From assembly GCA_903862935.1 (NCBI GenBank), contig CAIOZY010000010.1:1-64000 (forward strand): a stretch of 64,000 nucleotides of DNA, read 5' to 3'. Positions 17,621 through 26,020 of this stretch are shown here, piece by piece; position 1 is the first letter of the stretch, and every line of letters starts with the position of its first letter. Under the pieces are notes generated by a model. That model was not told where the DNA came from. It worked only from the letters and a program-made list of their open reading frames with translations, and ran no database searches. The translations under genes and the position numbers were made by a program. Origin of the DNA: an uncultured Opitutaceae bacterium. Its GTDB lineage: Bacteria > Verrucomicrobiota > Verrucomicrobiia > Opitutales > Opitutaceae.

Positions 17621-19375
17621 ATGCCCGGTAAAGTGGTTCTAATCGGCTGGCGAAGGCGAATCTGCGCCGGAGTGCTTGTGCTCCTTCCCCTCTGGGGCGG
17701 GGCCCGGGCCTCCGGCGCAGCTGCTTTAGTGGGTCTGGGATACGGCGAGGTGCCTATCCCGGCCTTTCCCGGCACGCTGCCGGACGCCACCGCCTTCACC
17801 TACCGCGATGCGAAGCCGGAGCCGCTGCGGCTCCACGTCTTCAGGCCCGTAGGGTCGAAAGCAGGTGACCGACGCCCCGCCCTTCTCTGGTTCTTCGGAG
17901 GGGGCTGGGTGACCGGAAAGCCCAGTTTCTCGGTTCCGTTCGCCCGGTGGGCGGCCAGCTTGGGCATGGTGGGGATCGCCGCCGACTACCGGGTTGGGGA
18001 CCGCTTTGGCACCCCGCCCATCACGGCGGTCGCTGACGGGCGCAAGGCCCTCCGCTGGGTGCAGGCTCATTGCGGGGAACTGGGAGTCGACCCGGGCCGG
18101 ATCGTGGTTGGGGGAAACTCGGCTGGAGCCCACCTTGCCCTGTGGACCGCGATCATGCACACCCCGCCCGGGTGCGATCCGTCCGAGGCGCCGCTGGCCA
18201 AGCCCGTCGCTCTTTTCCTCACATCGGCTCCCTCGGACACCTCGGGTATCCCACCCGAGCGGTTCAGTTCAGCCGACCCCAAGGCCCTGTCTCCGCTTCA
18301 CCAACTCGACCCCCGGATGCCCCCGGTGATCGAGTTCCACGGGCAGAACGACACGATTGTCCCTGTGGCCCAGGCCATCGCCCTGCACGAGCGCCTGCTG
18401 GCCAGCGGTAATACCTCAGAATTGGTGATGGTCCCGCAGGCCGGGCACAACTTCGTCGCGGACTCCCCCTCTTGGGGGAATAGGACCCTCGACATGGCCA
18501 GGGACTTCCTCGTGCGGCAGGGCGTGCTCGCCCCGACTGCTGGCGGTCCGCAGGCGGTCCCCTCTGACGGGAGTCCCGTCGCGGTGCCTCGGGAAAGGCA
18601 GTTCGACCTCACATCGAGGATAAACGGCGGGACGTACCGCCTCATGATTTCGGCCCCGCCCGCCGCGGCGGAGCGGGCCTGCCCGGTCTTCTATGTCCTG
18701 GACGGAAACTGGTACTTCCGGGCGGTCTCAGACATGGCGACCTGGGGGAGCGGCCAGTTCGAGCCGGCGATCGTGGTCGGGATCGGTTACCCGACCCTGG
18801 AGAATCGGGAGGTGCACCGCCGCAGGACGTTCGACTTTTCCCTAGTCTCAAGCCCGCCCGTTCCGATCGGCATCCCCTGTGGTGGGGGGGAAGCCTTCCT
18901 CAGGGTCCTCAACGAGGAGATTCGGCCCTTTGTCGAGGCCCGCTACCGGATCGACCCCCTCCGGCAGACCCTTTTCGGGAAGTCGCTCGCCGGTTCGATG
19001 GTGCTCCATGCGATGTTCCGCAACCCCGCCTCGTTCTCCACCTACGTCGCGGCGAGCCCCGCGATCTCGTTCAATCGGAAGGTCCTCGAACCCGAGGAGG
19101 CGGAATTTTCGGCCCGGGTCCGCGCCGGTTCGGTCCGCGCCGCACTCCTGCTAACCTCTGCGGGCGACGAACAGTACCGGGGAACCGACCCCGACCAGCT
19201 CGCGATCTTCGGCCGGTTTGTCGACGACGTCACGGAACTGTCCGCCCATCTTTCCTCCCTGGATTCGAAAAAACTCCGGGTCGAGCACGTCGTCTTTCCC
19301 GGGGAGAGCCACGCGTCGGTGTCGCTGGCGAGCCTGGCCCGGGCAATCACGTTTGCGCTGCGCCCGGCGCCTTAG
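17621..19375 (+). CDS. secreted fusion of two alpha/beta-hydrolase esterase domains
   Basis: A 584-residue protein with an N-terminal hydrophobic segment ('VLVLLPLWGGARASG') predicted to export it. Domain 1 (about 55-305) is an acetyl-esterase-like hydrolase: oxyanion motif 'FFGGGW', nucleophile in 'GGNSAGAH', acid in 'NDTIVP' and His in 'AGHNF'. Domain 2 (about 325-580) is of the esterase D / IroE type: 'YVLDGNWYF', nucleophile in 'GKSLAGS' and a His in 'GESHAS'. Both catalytic triads look complete. It lies 28 bases after the TonB receptor in a likely operon, so removal of the two acyl chains of SQDG before head-group use is an attractive role. Xylan or other acyl-sugar esterase activity is the alternative. 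Confidence 0.8.
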   Translation: MPGKVVLIGWRRRICAGVLVLLPLWGGARASGAAALVGLGYGEVPIPAFPGTLPDATAFTYRDAKPEPLRLHVFRPVGSKAGDRRPALLWFFGGGWVTGKPSFSVPFARWAASLGMVGIAADYRVGDRFGTPPITAVADGRKALRWVQAHCGELGVDPGRIVVGGNSAGAHLALWTAIMHTPPGCDPSEAPLAKPVALFLTSAPSDTSGIPPERFSSADPKALSPLHQLDPRMPPVIEFHGQNDTIVPVAQAIALHERLLASGNTSELVMVPQAGHNFVADSPSWGNRTLDMARDFLVRQGVLAPTAGGPQAVPSDGSPVAVPRERQFDLTSRINGGTYRLMISAPPAAAERACPVFYVLDGNWYFRAVSDMATWGSGQFEPAIVVGIGYPTLENREVHRRRTFDFSLVSSPPVPIGIPCGGGEAFLRVLNEEIRPFVEARYRIDPLRQTLFGKSLAGSMVLHAMFRNPASFSTYVAASPAISFNRKVLEPEEAEFSARVRAGSVRAALLLTSAGDEQYRGTDPDQLAIFGRFVDDVTELSAHLSSLDSKKLRVEHVVFPGESHASVSLASLARAITFALRPAP

Positions 19376-19397
19376 GCGGGACGCCGAGGCGCCGCTC

Positions 19398-20714
19398 CTA
19401 CGTGATCTCGGCCAACTTCTTACCCTTGGTCTCGGGCAGGTACCACAGGCAGACCAGAGCCGGCACGTAGAGTAGCGTGAGCAGACACGTGGCCTCGCGA
19501 AGCTCCAGGCCGTGCCGGGACTTGAGCCATCCGGAGAAGACGAGCATCACCGCGGCGATCAGGCGGCCCGCGTTGAAGCAGAAGCCGGCCCCCGTTCCGC
19601 GCAGGTGGGTGGGAAACAGCTCCGGAAAATAGATCGCAAAACCGGAGTGGAACCCCGCGGTCAGGATCCCGTACAGGGGCAGCATCAGCATCAGCTCCCC
19701 ATAGGACCGGGGGAGGTACCAGGTCGCCGGGACGATTGCGATCCCGCTTAAAATTGCCAGGGCGAACGCCTTGCGGCGCCCGAGCCACTGCGTGAACGGG
19801 CCAAAGAGCAGCGACCCGACGAAGCTGCCTCCGCTGATCAGGAAACCGTAGTCGAACTGGGCCTTGGCCAGGGCCGTTGCGGCGTCGACCCCCCGGCGCA
19901 TCAAGAAGTCCTGCACGAGGTCCTGCCCGCCGACGGTGATGCACCAGTACGTTCCAACTCCCACGGAGGCGAGGAGCATCCCGAGGATCGCCCTGGGCCA
20001 CCAGGGCCGCACAAGCAGGAGTTCCCTCAGGCTGCCCCGCTTCGGGCTGCCGGCCTGGCCCGCCTCCTCCGTCCAGGCCTGGGATTCCGTCACCCCTGTG
20101 CGAACGAAGAAAATGAGCACGATTGGAACGAAGCCAATCAGGTAGCCGAGGCGCCAGCGCGGGCCGATTGCCATCCCGACGAGAACGGCTAGCCAGATCC
20201 CGCCGGCGCTCGTGGAGTGGAAGATCCCTCCGGCCTGGGCCCGGGATCGGGGCGGGAACATCTCGGAGACGAGCGCCGCACCGACCGACCATCCCCCGGA
20301 TGCCCCCACGCAGACGAAAAACCGGCAGACGGCGACCTGCCAGGCCGACTGCGCCAGGCCTATCAGCCCGCACGAGACCGTGAACGTGAGGATCGTCAGG
20401 ATCATCGCCGGGCGACGGCCTAGCCGGTCCGCCAATGAGCCGAAAAAGATTCCCCCGACGGCGCCCCCGGCGAGCGAAATGCTCAGGAAGGATTCGCCCC
20501 AGAACGTGATGCCCGGGTCGCCCGTCTTGAGGTGGAAGATGTCCCCGAGCATCACGCCCCGGGTAACGTTGAAAATCTGCGAGGCGTAGGAGTCGAAGAT
20601 CCAGGCGATGCAGGCGACCACCAGGAGCAGCCACTGGGCCCGCGAGATTCCCTGGTACCAGCGGGGGACAGGGTTCCCGGCCTGCGCTGCCCCGGGCCTG
20701 CTGGGGAAACTCAT
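19398..20714 (-). CDS. MFS transporter (metabolite:H+ symporter type), paralogue 1
   Basis: A 438-residue, 12-helix major facilitator. The inter-helix motif 'GSLADRLGRRPA' is clear, and a second, 'QWLGRRKAF', lies after helix 8. It shares with the carriers at 24680 and 33752 the N-terminal 'WY-x-G' element, the 'FNVTR'-type segment after helix 1 and 'FPELFPTHLRGTGAGFCFN', so the three are paralogues. It is divergent from SQase 2 (199-base gap with a strong operator) and convergent with the esterase gene. Import of SQ or export of a sulfonate or sulfite by-product are the likely roles. Similar MFS carriers (YihO/YihP are of another subfamily) occur in SQ clusters. Cargo unknown. Confidence 0.85.
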   Translation of the reverse strand: MSFPSRPGAAQAGNPVPRWYQGISRAQWLLLVVACIAWIFDSYASQIFNVTRGVMLGDIFHLKTGDPGITFWGESFLSISLAGGAVGGIFFGSLADRLGRRPAMILTILTFTVSCGLIGLAQSAWQVAVCRFFVCVGASGGWSVGAALVSEMFPPRSRAQAGGIFHSTSAGGIWLAVLVGMAIGPRWRLGYLIGFVPIVLIFFVRTGVTESQAWTEEAGQAGSPKRGSLRELLLVRPWWPRAILGMLLASVGVGTYWCITVGGQDLVQDFLMRRGVDAATALAKAQFDYGFLISGGSFVGSLLFGPFTQWLGRRKAFALAILSGIAIVPATWYLPRSYGELMLMLPLYGILTAGFHSGFAIYFPELFPTHLRGTGAGFCFNAGRLIAAVMLVFSGWLKSRHGLELREATCLLTLLYVPALVCLWYLPETKGKKLAEIT

Positions 20715-20862
20715 GAGCGGGTGGGGTTTGGTAACGGTGGGGCCACGGCCTTCTTTCGGATTCCAGAGCTAGCAGATACGCGCCGGCGGGTCGCTTCAAC
20801 CTCATTCGGAAGCTGCGCTGCAAAGCGGCTTTGTGCTATTGACGCCCCTTCGAGGCAGGCTT

Positions 20863-20876
20863 ATTCGAAAGCGAAA
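20863..20876 (+). promoter_or_regulatory. WTTCG-N4-CGAAA operator before SQase 2 / MFS 1
   Basis: Sequence ATTCGAAAGCGAAA, identical to the copy before the TonB receptor. It lies 38-51 bases upstream of SQase 2 in the divergent gap with MFS 1 and could control both directions. Confidence 0.7.
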
Positions 20877-20913
20877 GAATTGTGGCTTACCGCCACGCCA
20901 CCCCAGAATCCGG

Positions 20914-22932
20914 ATGAAACTCGAATATAGCCAGGAGTCATGGGCTCTGCTCCATGAGGGACGCAGGATCGTCGAGCACAGCCCGAGCCGGCCGTGCTGC
21001 TTTGTCGGAGCGGGCAAACCGTCCGTCTCAATGTACCACGGCAACTACGACATACGGGACTTTGTCGAGGAGCGGGTTGCACTGAGGCACGCCCGGGTCT
21101 CGGCGATCTCGGGAGGCGCCCGCGTCGAGCTGGCGCGCTCCGCCCACGGCGAGCCGGAGCTTGTCCTGGCCGTACGGGCGAAGGCGGAGGGGGCCGTCAT
21201 CGAATTTGAGCGCTCGGCGCCCTGGATCAACCGCCTGTGGTGGCGCGTCGCAGCGACCCCGGACGAGCGCGTCTGGGGGTGCGGAGAGCAGTTTTCGTAC
21301 TTCAACCTCCGGGGCCGGCACTTCCCGCTGTGGAGCTCCGAACCCGGGGTGGGGCGCGACAAGTCAACCTACATTACGTGGCAGGCGGACACGACCGCCA
21401 AGGCCGGCGGCGACTACTACACGACCTACTATCCCCAGCCGACCTATCTGTCGTCCTCCCGCTACGCCCTTCACGCCGACACGAGCGCCTATGCGGACTT
21501 CGACTTCCGCAACCCGGACTTCCACGAGCTGCAGCTGTGGGCGGTGCCGCCGCGGATCGAGCTGTTCTCAGGGGCGACGTATCCGGAGTTGGTCGAGCGC
21601 GTATCGGCCCGGTTCGGGCGCCAGCCCGGGCTGCCGGAGTGGTTATGGAAGGGAGCGATCCTGGGACTGAAGAACGGCCCGGAGCACGCCGAGCGGATCC
21701 TGGATCAGGCGCTGGCGGCCGGGGTCCGGGTCTCGTCTTTGTGGTGCGAGGACTGGAGCGGGATCCGCAAGACCTCGTTCGGTCGGCGGCTGTTCTGGGA
21801 CTGGCGCTGGAACGAGACGCGCTACCCGAAGCCCCGCGAGTGGGTCGCCGCGTTGAACGCCCGCGGCATCCGCTTCATGGGCTACGACAACCCGGCCCTG
21901 TGCGTCGACGGGGTCCTCAACAAGGAGGCGAGCGCTGCGGGATTCCTCGTCAAGGACCGCACCGGGGCTGACTACGTCGTCGACTTCGGCGAGTTCGGCG
22001 CGGGGCTGGTCGACTTCACCAACCCCGAGGCCTCGCACTGGTACGGGGAGCGCATCATCCGCAGGGAGATGATCGACCGGGGCTTGGACGGATGGATGGC
22101 CGACTTCGGCGAGTACCTGCCGACGGACGCCAGGCTCGCTAGCGGGATCGACGGGATGATCGCGCACAACGCCTACCCCACGCTCTGGGCGAAGGCGAAC
22201 GCCGACGCGATCGCCGCGGCCGGCCGCACGGGCGACATCCTGTTCTTCATGCGCTCGGGCTTCACGGGCGCGCAGGGGTACTGCCCGCTGCTCTTTTCCG
22301 GGGACCAGTCGGTCGACTTCTCCCGCCACGACGGGCTTCAGACGGTCGTCTGCTCGGCCCTGTCCTCCGGCGTCCTGGGGAACGCCTTCCACAACTGCGA
22401 CATCGGGGGCTACACGAGCCTGTTCGGCAACAAGCGCACCCCCGAGGTCTTCAAGCGCTGGGCCGAGATGGCCGCGTTTACCCCCGTCATGCGCACGCAC
22501 GAGGGAAACCGCCCCGACGACAACTTCCAGTTCTGGCAGGACGGGCCGACGCTCGCGCACTTCGCCCGGATGACCCGCATCAACGGAGCCCTTCAGCCGT
22601 ACTCCCGCCGGCTCGCCCGGGAGGCGGTCAGCCGAGGGATTCCGCTCATGCGGCCGCTGTTCCTGCACTTCCCCGACGACCCCGAAGCCCAGGTGGTCCA
22701 GGATGAATACCTGTACGGCGAGGACCTGCTCGTCGCGCCCGTCCACGAGGGCGGCCGGGATACCTGGCAGCCCTACCTGCCCAAGGGGGCCCGCTGGGTC
22801 CACCTGTGGACGAAAAAGAGTTTCGACGGGGGCGCGAAGGCCACGGTTCCCGCCCCCCTGGGTATGCCTCCGGTCTTTGTGCGCGAGGGCTCCCCCGCCC
22901 AGGCCGAGCTGCTCGGGCTCGCCCAGATCTGA
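20914..22932 (+). CDS. yihQ: GH31 sulfoquinovosidase, copy 2
   Basis: A 672-residue cytoplasmic GH31 enzyme, colinear with copy 1 and with E. coli YihQ. Catalytic residues: nucleophile Asp397 (GWMADFGEY) and acid/base Asp464 (GDQSVDF). Sulfonate-binding set: Lys253 (GLKNG), Glu279 (CEDWSG), Arg292, Trp295 and Tyr500 (DIGGYT), the K-E-R-W-Y version of the SQase signature. It releases SQ from alpha-SQ glycosides such as SQ-glycerol. It is first in an apparent operon with a NagB-like isomerase (49-base gap), an amidohydrolase and an MFS carrier, which suggests the isomerisation of SQ is coded next to it. A strong operator lies 38 bases upstream. Why two SQases are kept is unclear; different aglycones are possible. 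Confidence 0.92.
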   Translation: MKLEYSQESWALLHEGRRIVEHSPSRPCCFVGAGKPSVSMYHGNYDIRDFVEERVALRHARVSAISGGARVELARSAHGEPELVLAVRAKAEGAVIEFERSAPWINRLWWRVAATPDERVWGCGEQFSYFNLRGRHFPLWSSEPGVGRDKSTYITWQADTTAKAGGDYYTTYYPQPTYLSSSRYALHADTSAYADFDFRNPDFHELQLWAVPPRIELFSGATYPELVERVSARFGRQPGLPEWLWKGAILGLKNGPEHAERILDQALAAGVRVSSLWCEDWSGIRKTSFGRRLFWDWRWNETRYPKPREWVAALNARGIRFMGYDNPALCVDGVLNKEASAAGFLVKDRTGADYVVDFGEFGAGLVDFTNPEASHWYGERIIRREMIDRGLDGWMADFGEYLPTDARLASGIDGMIAHNAYPTLWAKANADAIAAAGRTGDILFFMRSGFTGAQGYCPLLFSGDQSVDFSRHDGLQTVVCSALSSGVLGNAFHNCDIGGYTSLFGNKRTPEVFKRWAEMAAFTPVMRTHEGNRPDDNFQFWQDGPTLAHFARMTRINGALQPYSRRLAREAVSRGIPLMRPLFLHFPDDPEAQVVQDEYLYGEDLLVAPVHEGGRDTWQPYLPKGARWVHLWTKKSFDGGAKATVPAPLGMPPVFVREGSPAQAELLGLAQI

Positions 22933-22981
22933 GGCCCGGGCGCGCTCCCGCGCCCCGGACCACCTCCAACAAACACCCCCC

Positions 22982-23884
22982 ATGCCCAATTCTCCCAAGA
23001 AGCTGATCCCGGGATCCGCCGGGATCACCGACCAAGAAATGATGAGCCTGATCGCCCTGCCGCTCCCCGAGCTTGAGCGAGCGGCGCGCATCCCCTTCCG
23101 CCTGGTGCCCGACCGCGCCGCGATCATCGAGGAGTTCGCGCAAGCGATCCTATCCGAGATCCGCGAGCACAACCGCAAGGGGGAGCCCACGCGGCTCATC
23201 CTTCCCGTCGGGCCGATCGCCCAGTACCGCCGGGTGGTCGACCTGTCCAACAGCGAGAAGATCAGCTGGAGAAACGTCCACACGTTCAACATGGACGAGT
23301 TCCTCGACTGGCAGGGCCGGCCGGTCCCGACCGACCATCCCCTTAGTTTCGAGGGGTATATGCGGCGCGAGGTGTTTGGCCGCCTGGACCCGCAGATCCG
23401 GATCCCCGACTCCCAGGCCCATTTCCCGCACCCGTTCCGCATCGACGAAATCAGCGAGGCGATCCGCTCGGTCGGAGGGATAGACGCCTGCTACGGCGGC
23501 ATCGGCTACCACGGACACGTGGCCTTCAACGAGCCCCCAATGTCGCGGTGGCACCGGGTCTCGATCGAGGAGCTGCGCCAGTCGAAGACGCGGGTCCTCT
23601 CCCTCGGTGACGACTCGATCCTCGTCCAGAGCATCCACTGCTCCGGGGGCTGCTCGGCGGCGATCCCGCCGATGGCGATCACTCTCGGGTTCGCCGACAT
23701 TCTCGCCTCCCGCAAGATCCGCCTGTACTGCGCCGCAGGCGACCGCCACCGGGCGATCTTCCGGATCGCGGTGGCCGGGGCGGTGACGACCGACTTTCCC
23801 GCAACCCTCGTCCAGGGGCACCCCGACGCCCTGGTCGTCACGGACGCCGCGACCGCGGCCCCGATCCGGGTCGGGCTCGTCTAA
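22982..23884 (+). CDS. NagB-family (glucosamine-6-P isomerase-like) protein, candidate SQ isomerase
   Basis: A 300-residue protein of the glucosamine-6-phosphate deaminase/isomerase family, longer than E. coli NagB (266). Kept motifs: 'NMDEF' (Asp equivalent to D72), His179 and Glu184 in 'GHVAFNEP' (equivalents of H143 and E148), and 'PPMAITLG'. The ring-opening aspartate D141 of NagB is His177 here ('GYHGH' instead of 'NDGH'). The family catalyses aldose-ketose isomerisation of 6-phosphorylated sugars. Because it follows an SQase gene and no YihS-like (AGE-family) isomerase is present, I propose that it converts SQ to 6-deoxy-6-sulfofructose, with the sulfonate in the phosphate site. Alternatives: an amino-sugar deaminase unrelated to SQ, or another aldose isomerase. 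Confidence 0.75.
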   Translation: MPNSPKKLIPGSAGITDQEMMSLIALPLPELERAARIPFRLVPDRAAIIEEFAQAILSEIREHNRKGEPTRLILPVGPIAQYRRVVDLSNSEKISWRNVHTFNMDEFLDWQGRPVPTDHPLSFEGYMRREVFGRLDPQIRIPDSQAHFPHPFRIDEISEAIRSVGGIDACYGGIGYHGHVAFNEPPMSRWHRVSIEELRQSKTRVLSLGDDSILVQSIHCSGGCSAAIPPMAITLGFADILASRKIRLYCAAGDRHRAIFRIAVAGAVTTDFPATLVQGHPDALVVTDAATAAPIRVGLV

Positions 23885-23895
23885 CCCTAACTTCC

Positions 23896-24675
23896 ATGGT
23901 CATCGACATCCACGCCCATTACCCGAAGGGCGTTCCGGATTTTCCGGAGCGCCTCGTGACCCTCCTGCCCCAGGCCGGGATCGACAAGATCTGCCTGTTC
24001 TCCGCCGGAGACTGCCTGGGCCACGTCTCCAACGCCGAGATCCTCGAGGCGGCGCGTCGCCACCCCAAGCACATCATCCCGTTCGCGCTGGTCGAGCTCG
24101 GCAAGGACGGGCCCGAGTGCGTCGACCACTACGCCGCCCAGGGCTTCCGCGGCTTCAAGATCACCAACCCGCGCAGCTCCTACGACTCCGAGGAGTACTT
24201 TTCCATCTATGAGAGGATGGAGCGGACGGGACTGCCGCTTCTCGCCCACACGGGAATCCTGATGACCTTTCGCCCGCCGCCCGGAGTGAGGGTCAGTTCG
24301 AACTGGATGCGGCCCATCTGCCTCGACGCCGTGCTGCGCAGCTTCCCGGGCCTGAACATCATCGGGGCCCACCTGGGCGTTCCCTGGCACGAGGAGGCCT
24401 CGATGATGGCCCGCGTGCACCGGAACTTCTACGTGGACCTGACCGGGGCGTGGTGGGGTGGCTGGCGCGTGAACAAGGGCCCGGAGTTCTACCGTTACCA
24501 CTTCTTCTGGAAGGACGCCTGGGACAAGGTTCTGTTCGGCACCGACATCCTGGCCCTGAACGAGCTGATCCCCGCAAAGCAGGTGCATGACAAGATCCTC
24601 GCGGACCTGAAGCTGCCGGCCGACGTCCTCGAGAAGGTGAACGGCGGCACCGCGGCGCGGCTTCTGCGGCTCTGA
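23896..24675 (+). CDS. amidohydrolase-superfamily metal-dependent hydrolase
   Basis: A 259-residue TIM-barrel protein of the amidohydrolase_2 (COG2159) type, 11 bases after the NagB-like gene. Metal ligands are visible: His-x-His in 'IDIHAH' (residues 4-7), His in 'LAHTG', His in 'GAHLG' and Asp in 'LFGTD'. Family members are decarboxylases, lactonases or hydrolases of small acids. Its place in the SQase operon suggests a role on an SQ-derived sugar, for example a lactone or an aldose/ketose, but nothing in the sequence fixes the reaction. The superfamily also contains uronate isomerase, so an isomerase role cannot be dismissed. No signal peptide. Confidence 0.75.
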   Translation: MVIDIHAHYPKGVPDFPERLVTLLPQAGIDKICLFSAGDCLGHVSNAEILEAARRHPKHIIPFALVELGKDGPECVDHYAAQGFRGFKITNPRSSYDSEEYFSIYERMERTGLPLLAHTGILMTFRPPPGVRVSSNWMRPICLDAVLRSFPGLNIIGAHLGVPWHEEASMMARVHRNFYVDLTGAWWGGWRVNKGPEFYRYHFFWKDAWDKVLFGTDILALNELIPAKQVHDKILADLKLPADVLEKVNGGTAARLLRL

Positions 24676-24679
24676 GGGA

Positions 24680-26005
24680 ATGGTCTCCGAGGGCAGACCC
24701 GAGAGGGGAGAGGGCGGCCCCTCCCACGGTCCCGCCGGGCCCCGGTGGTACCGCGGTCTCCCTGGCGCCCTGTGGATCGCCCTGGCGATCCTCAGCGCCG
24801 CGTGGATGCTCGACACCTACGAGACGCAGATTTTCAACATCACCCGGATCGACCTGCTCTCGGAGCTGCTCAGGCTCCCGCCCGGCGACCCGGGGATCAA
24901 GTTCTGGGGGGAGATCTTCCTCGGCCTGTATCTGGTCGGAGGGGCGGTCGGGGGGACCTATTTCGGGTCGCTCGCCGACCGGATCGGCCGCCGGCCGGCG
25001 CTGATCATCACGATCCTTGTCTTCACGGTATTTTCCGGGGTGATCGGGCTTGCGCAGGCCGCCTGGCAGGTCGCGGTCTGCAGGTTCACCGTGGCGCTCG
25101 GCTCGGCCGGCGCCTGGGCGGTGGGGGCGCCCTACATCGCGGAGGTTTTTCCGGCCCGTTCCCGGGCCCAGGCCTCAGCGGTCTTCCACTCGTCGGGAAG
25201 CCTGGGAACCTGGGTCGCGGGCCTCGTCGGCGTGGTCCTAGGCGCCAACTGGCGCGTGGCGTATTTTCTGGGGGTGGTTCCGATCGTGCTCGTGTTTGCC
25301 GTGCAGGCCGGAATCAAGGAGTCCAAGAGCTGGCAGGACTCGGTCCTCAACCCCGGGGCGTCGAGGGGCAGCCTGAAGGAGCTTCTGCTGTCGCGCGCCT
25401 GGGGGGGCAGGGCGATCCTCGGAATGCTCATCGCCGGGATCGGGCTCGGGACCTTCTGGTGCCTCAACGTCGGGGGCCAGGACTTGGTCCAGGAGTTTCT
25501 CGCGAGGCACGGGATCGCCGATGACGAGGCTCGGTCGCGGGCCCGGTTTGCCTACGGCTTCCTGATCGCCGGGGGGAGCCTCCTCGGGGTGATCACCTTC
25601 GGCCCCATAGCCCAGAAGTTCGGGCGGCGGCGCTCGCTCGGCTGGGCCCTGGCAGCCGCAGCGCTGATCATTCCCGCAACCTGGTACCTCCCGCGGACCT
25701 ACGGGCAGCTCCTGCTCGTGCTCCCCCTCTACGGGTACATCACCAACGGCTTCCACGCGGTCTTCGCCGTGTACTTTCCGGAGTTGTTCCCGACGCACCT
25801 GCGGGCGACCGGGGCGGGCTTCTGCTTCAACGGCGGCCGGCTCCTGGCGGCCGCGATCCTGGTGTCCTCGGCGTGGATAAAGTCCGTGCCGGGTCTGGAG
25901 CTGAGGGCCGCCGCGTGCATCCTCGCCGTCCTGTACCTGGCGGGCATCGGAGTGACTACGCTGCTCCCTGAGACCAAGAATGAGGACCTGGCTGCGGTGC
26001 CGTGA
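24680..26005 (+). CDS. MFS transporter (metabolite:H+ symporter type), paralogue 2
   Basis: A 441-residue, 12-helix MFS carrier begun 4 bases after the amidohydrolase stop, so translationally linked to the SQase 2 operon. Motifs: 'GSLADRIGRRPA', 'PARSRAQASAVFHSS' and 'FPELFPTHLRATGAGFCFN'. It closely resembles the carriers at 19398 and 33752. As last gene of the SQase/isomerase operon it is the best candidate for cytoplasmic-membrane uptake of SQ or SQ-glycerol. It could also export a product. Cargo inferred from context only. Confidence 0.85.
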   Translation: MVSEGRPERGEGGPSHGPAGPRWYRGLPGALWIALAILSAAWMLDTYETQIFNITRIDLLSELLRLPPGDPGIKFWGEIFLGLYLVGGAVGGTYFGSLADRIGRRPALIITILVFTVFSGVIGLAQAAWQVAVCRFTVALGSAGAWAVGAPYIAEVFPARSRAQASAVFHSSGSLGTWVAGLVGVVLGANWRVAYFLGVVPIVLVFAVQAGIKESKSWQDSVLNPGASRGSLKELLLSRAWGGRAILGMLIAGIGLGTFWCLNVGGQDLVQEFLARHGIADDEARSRARFAYGFLIAGGSLLGVITFGPIAQKFGRRRSLGWALAAAALIIPATWYLPRTYGQLLLVLPLYGYITNGFHAVFAVYFPELFPTHLRATGAGFCFNGGRLLAAAILVSSAWIKSVPGLELRAAACILAVLYLAGIGVTTLLPETKNEDLAAVP

Positions 26006-26020
26006 ACGGCAGGGAGGGGC

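Noticed and set aside
11170-22932. Ordinary GH31 alpha-glucosidases or alpha-xylosidases
   Set aside because: Both proteins keep the Arg-Trp-Tyr sulfonate-binding set and the Lys/Glu variant of SQases and follow YihQ along the whole length.
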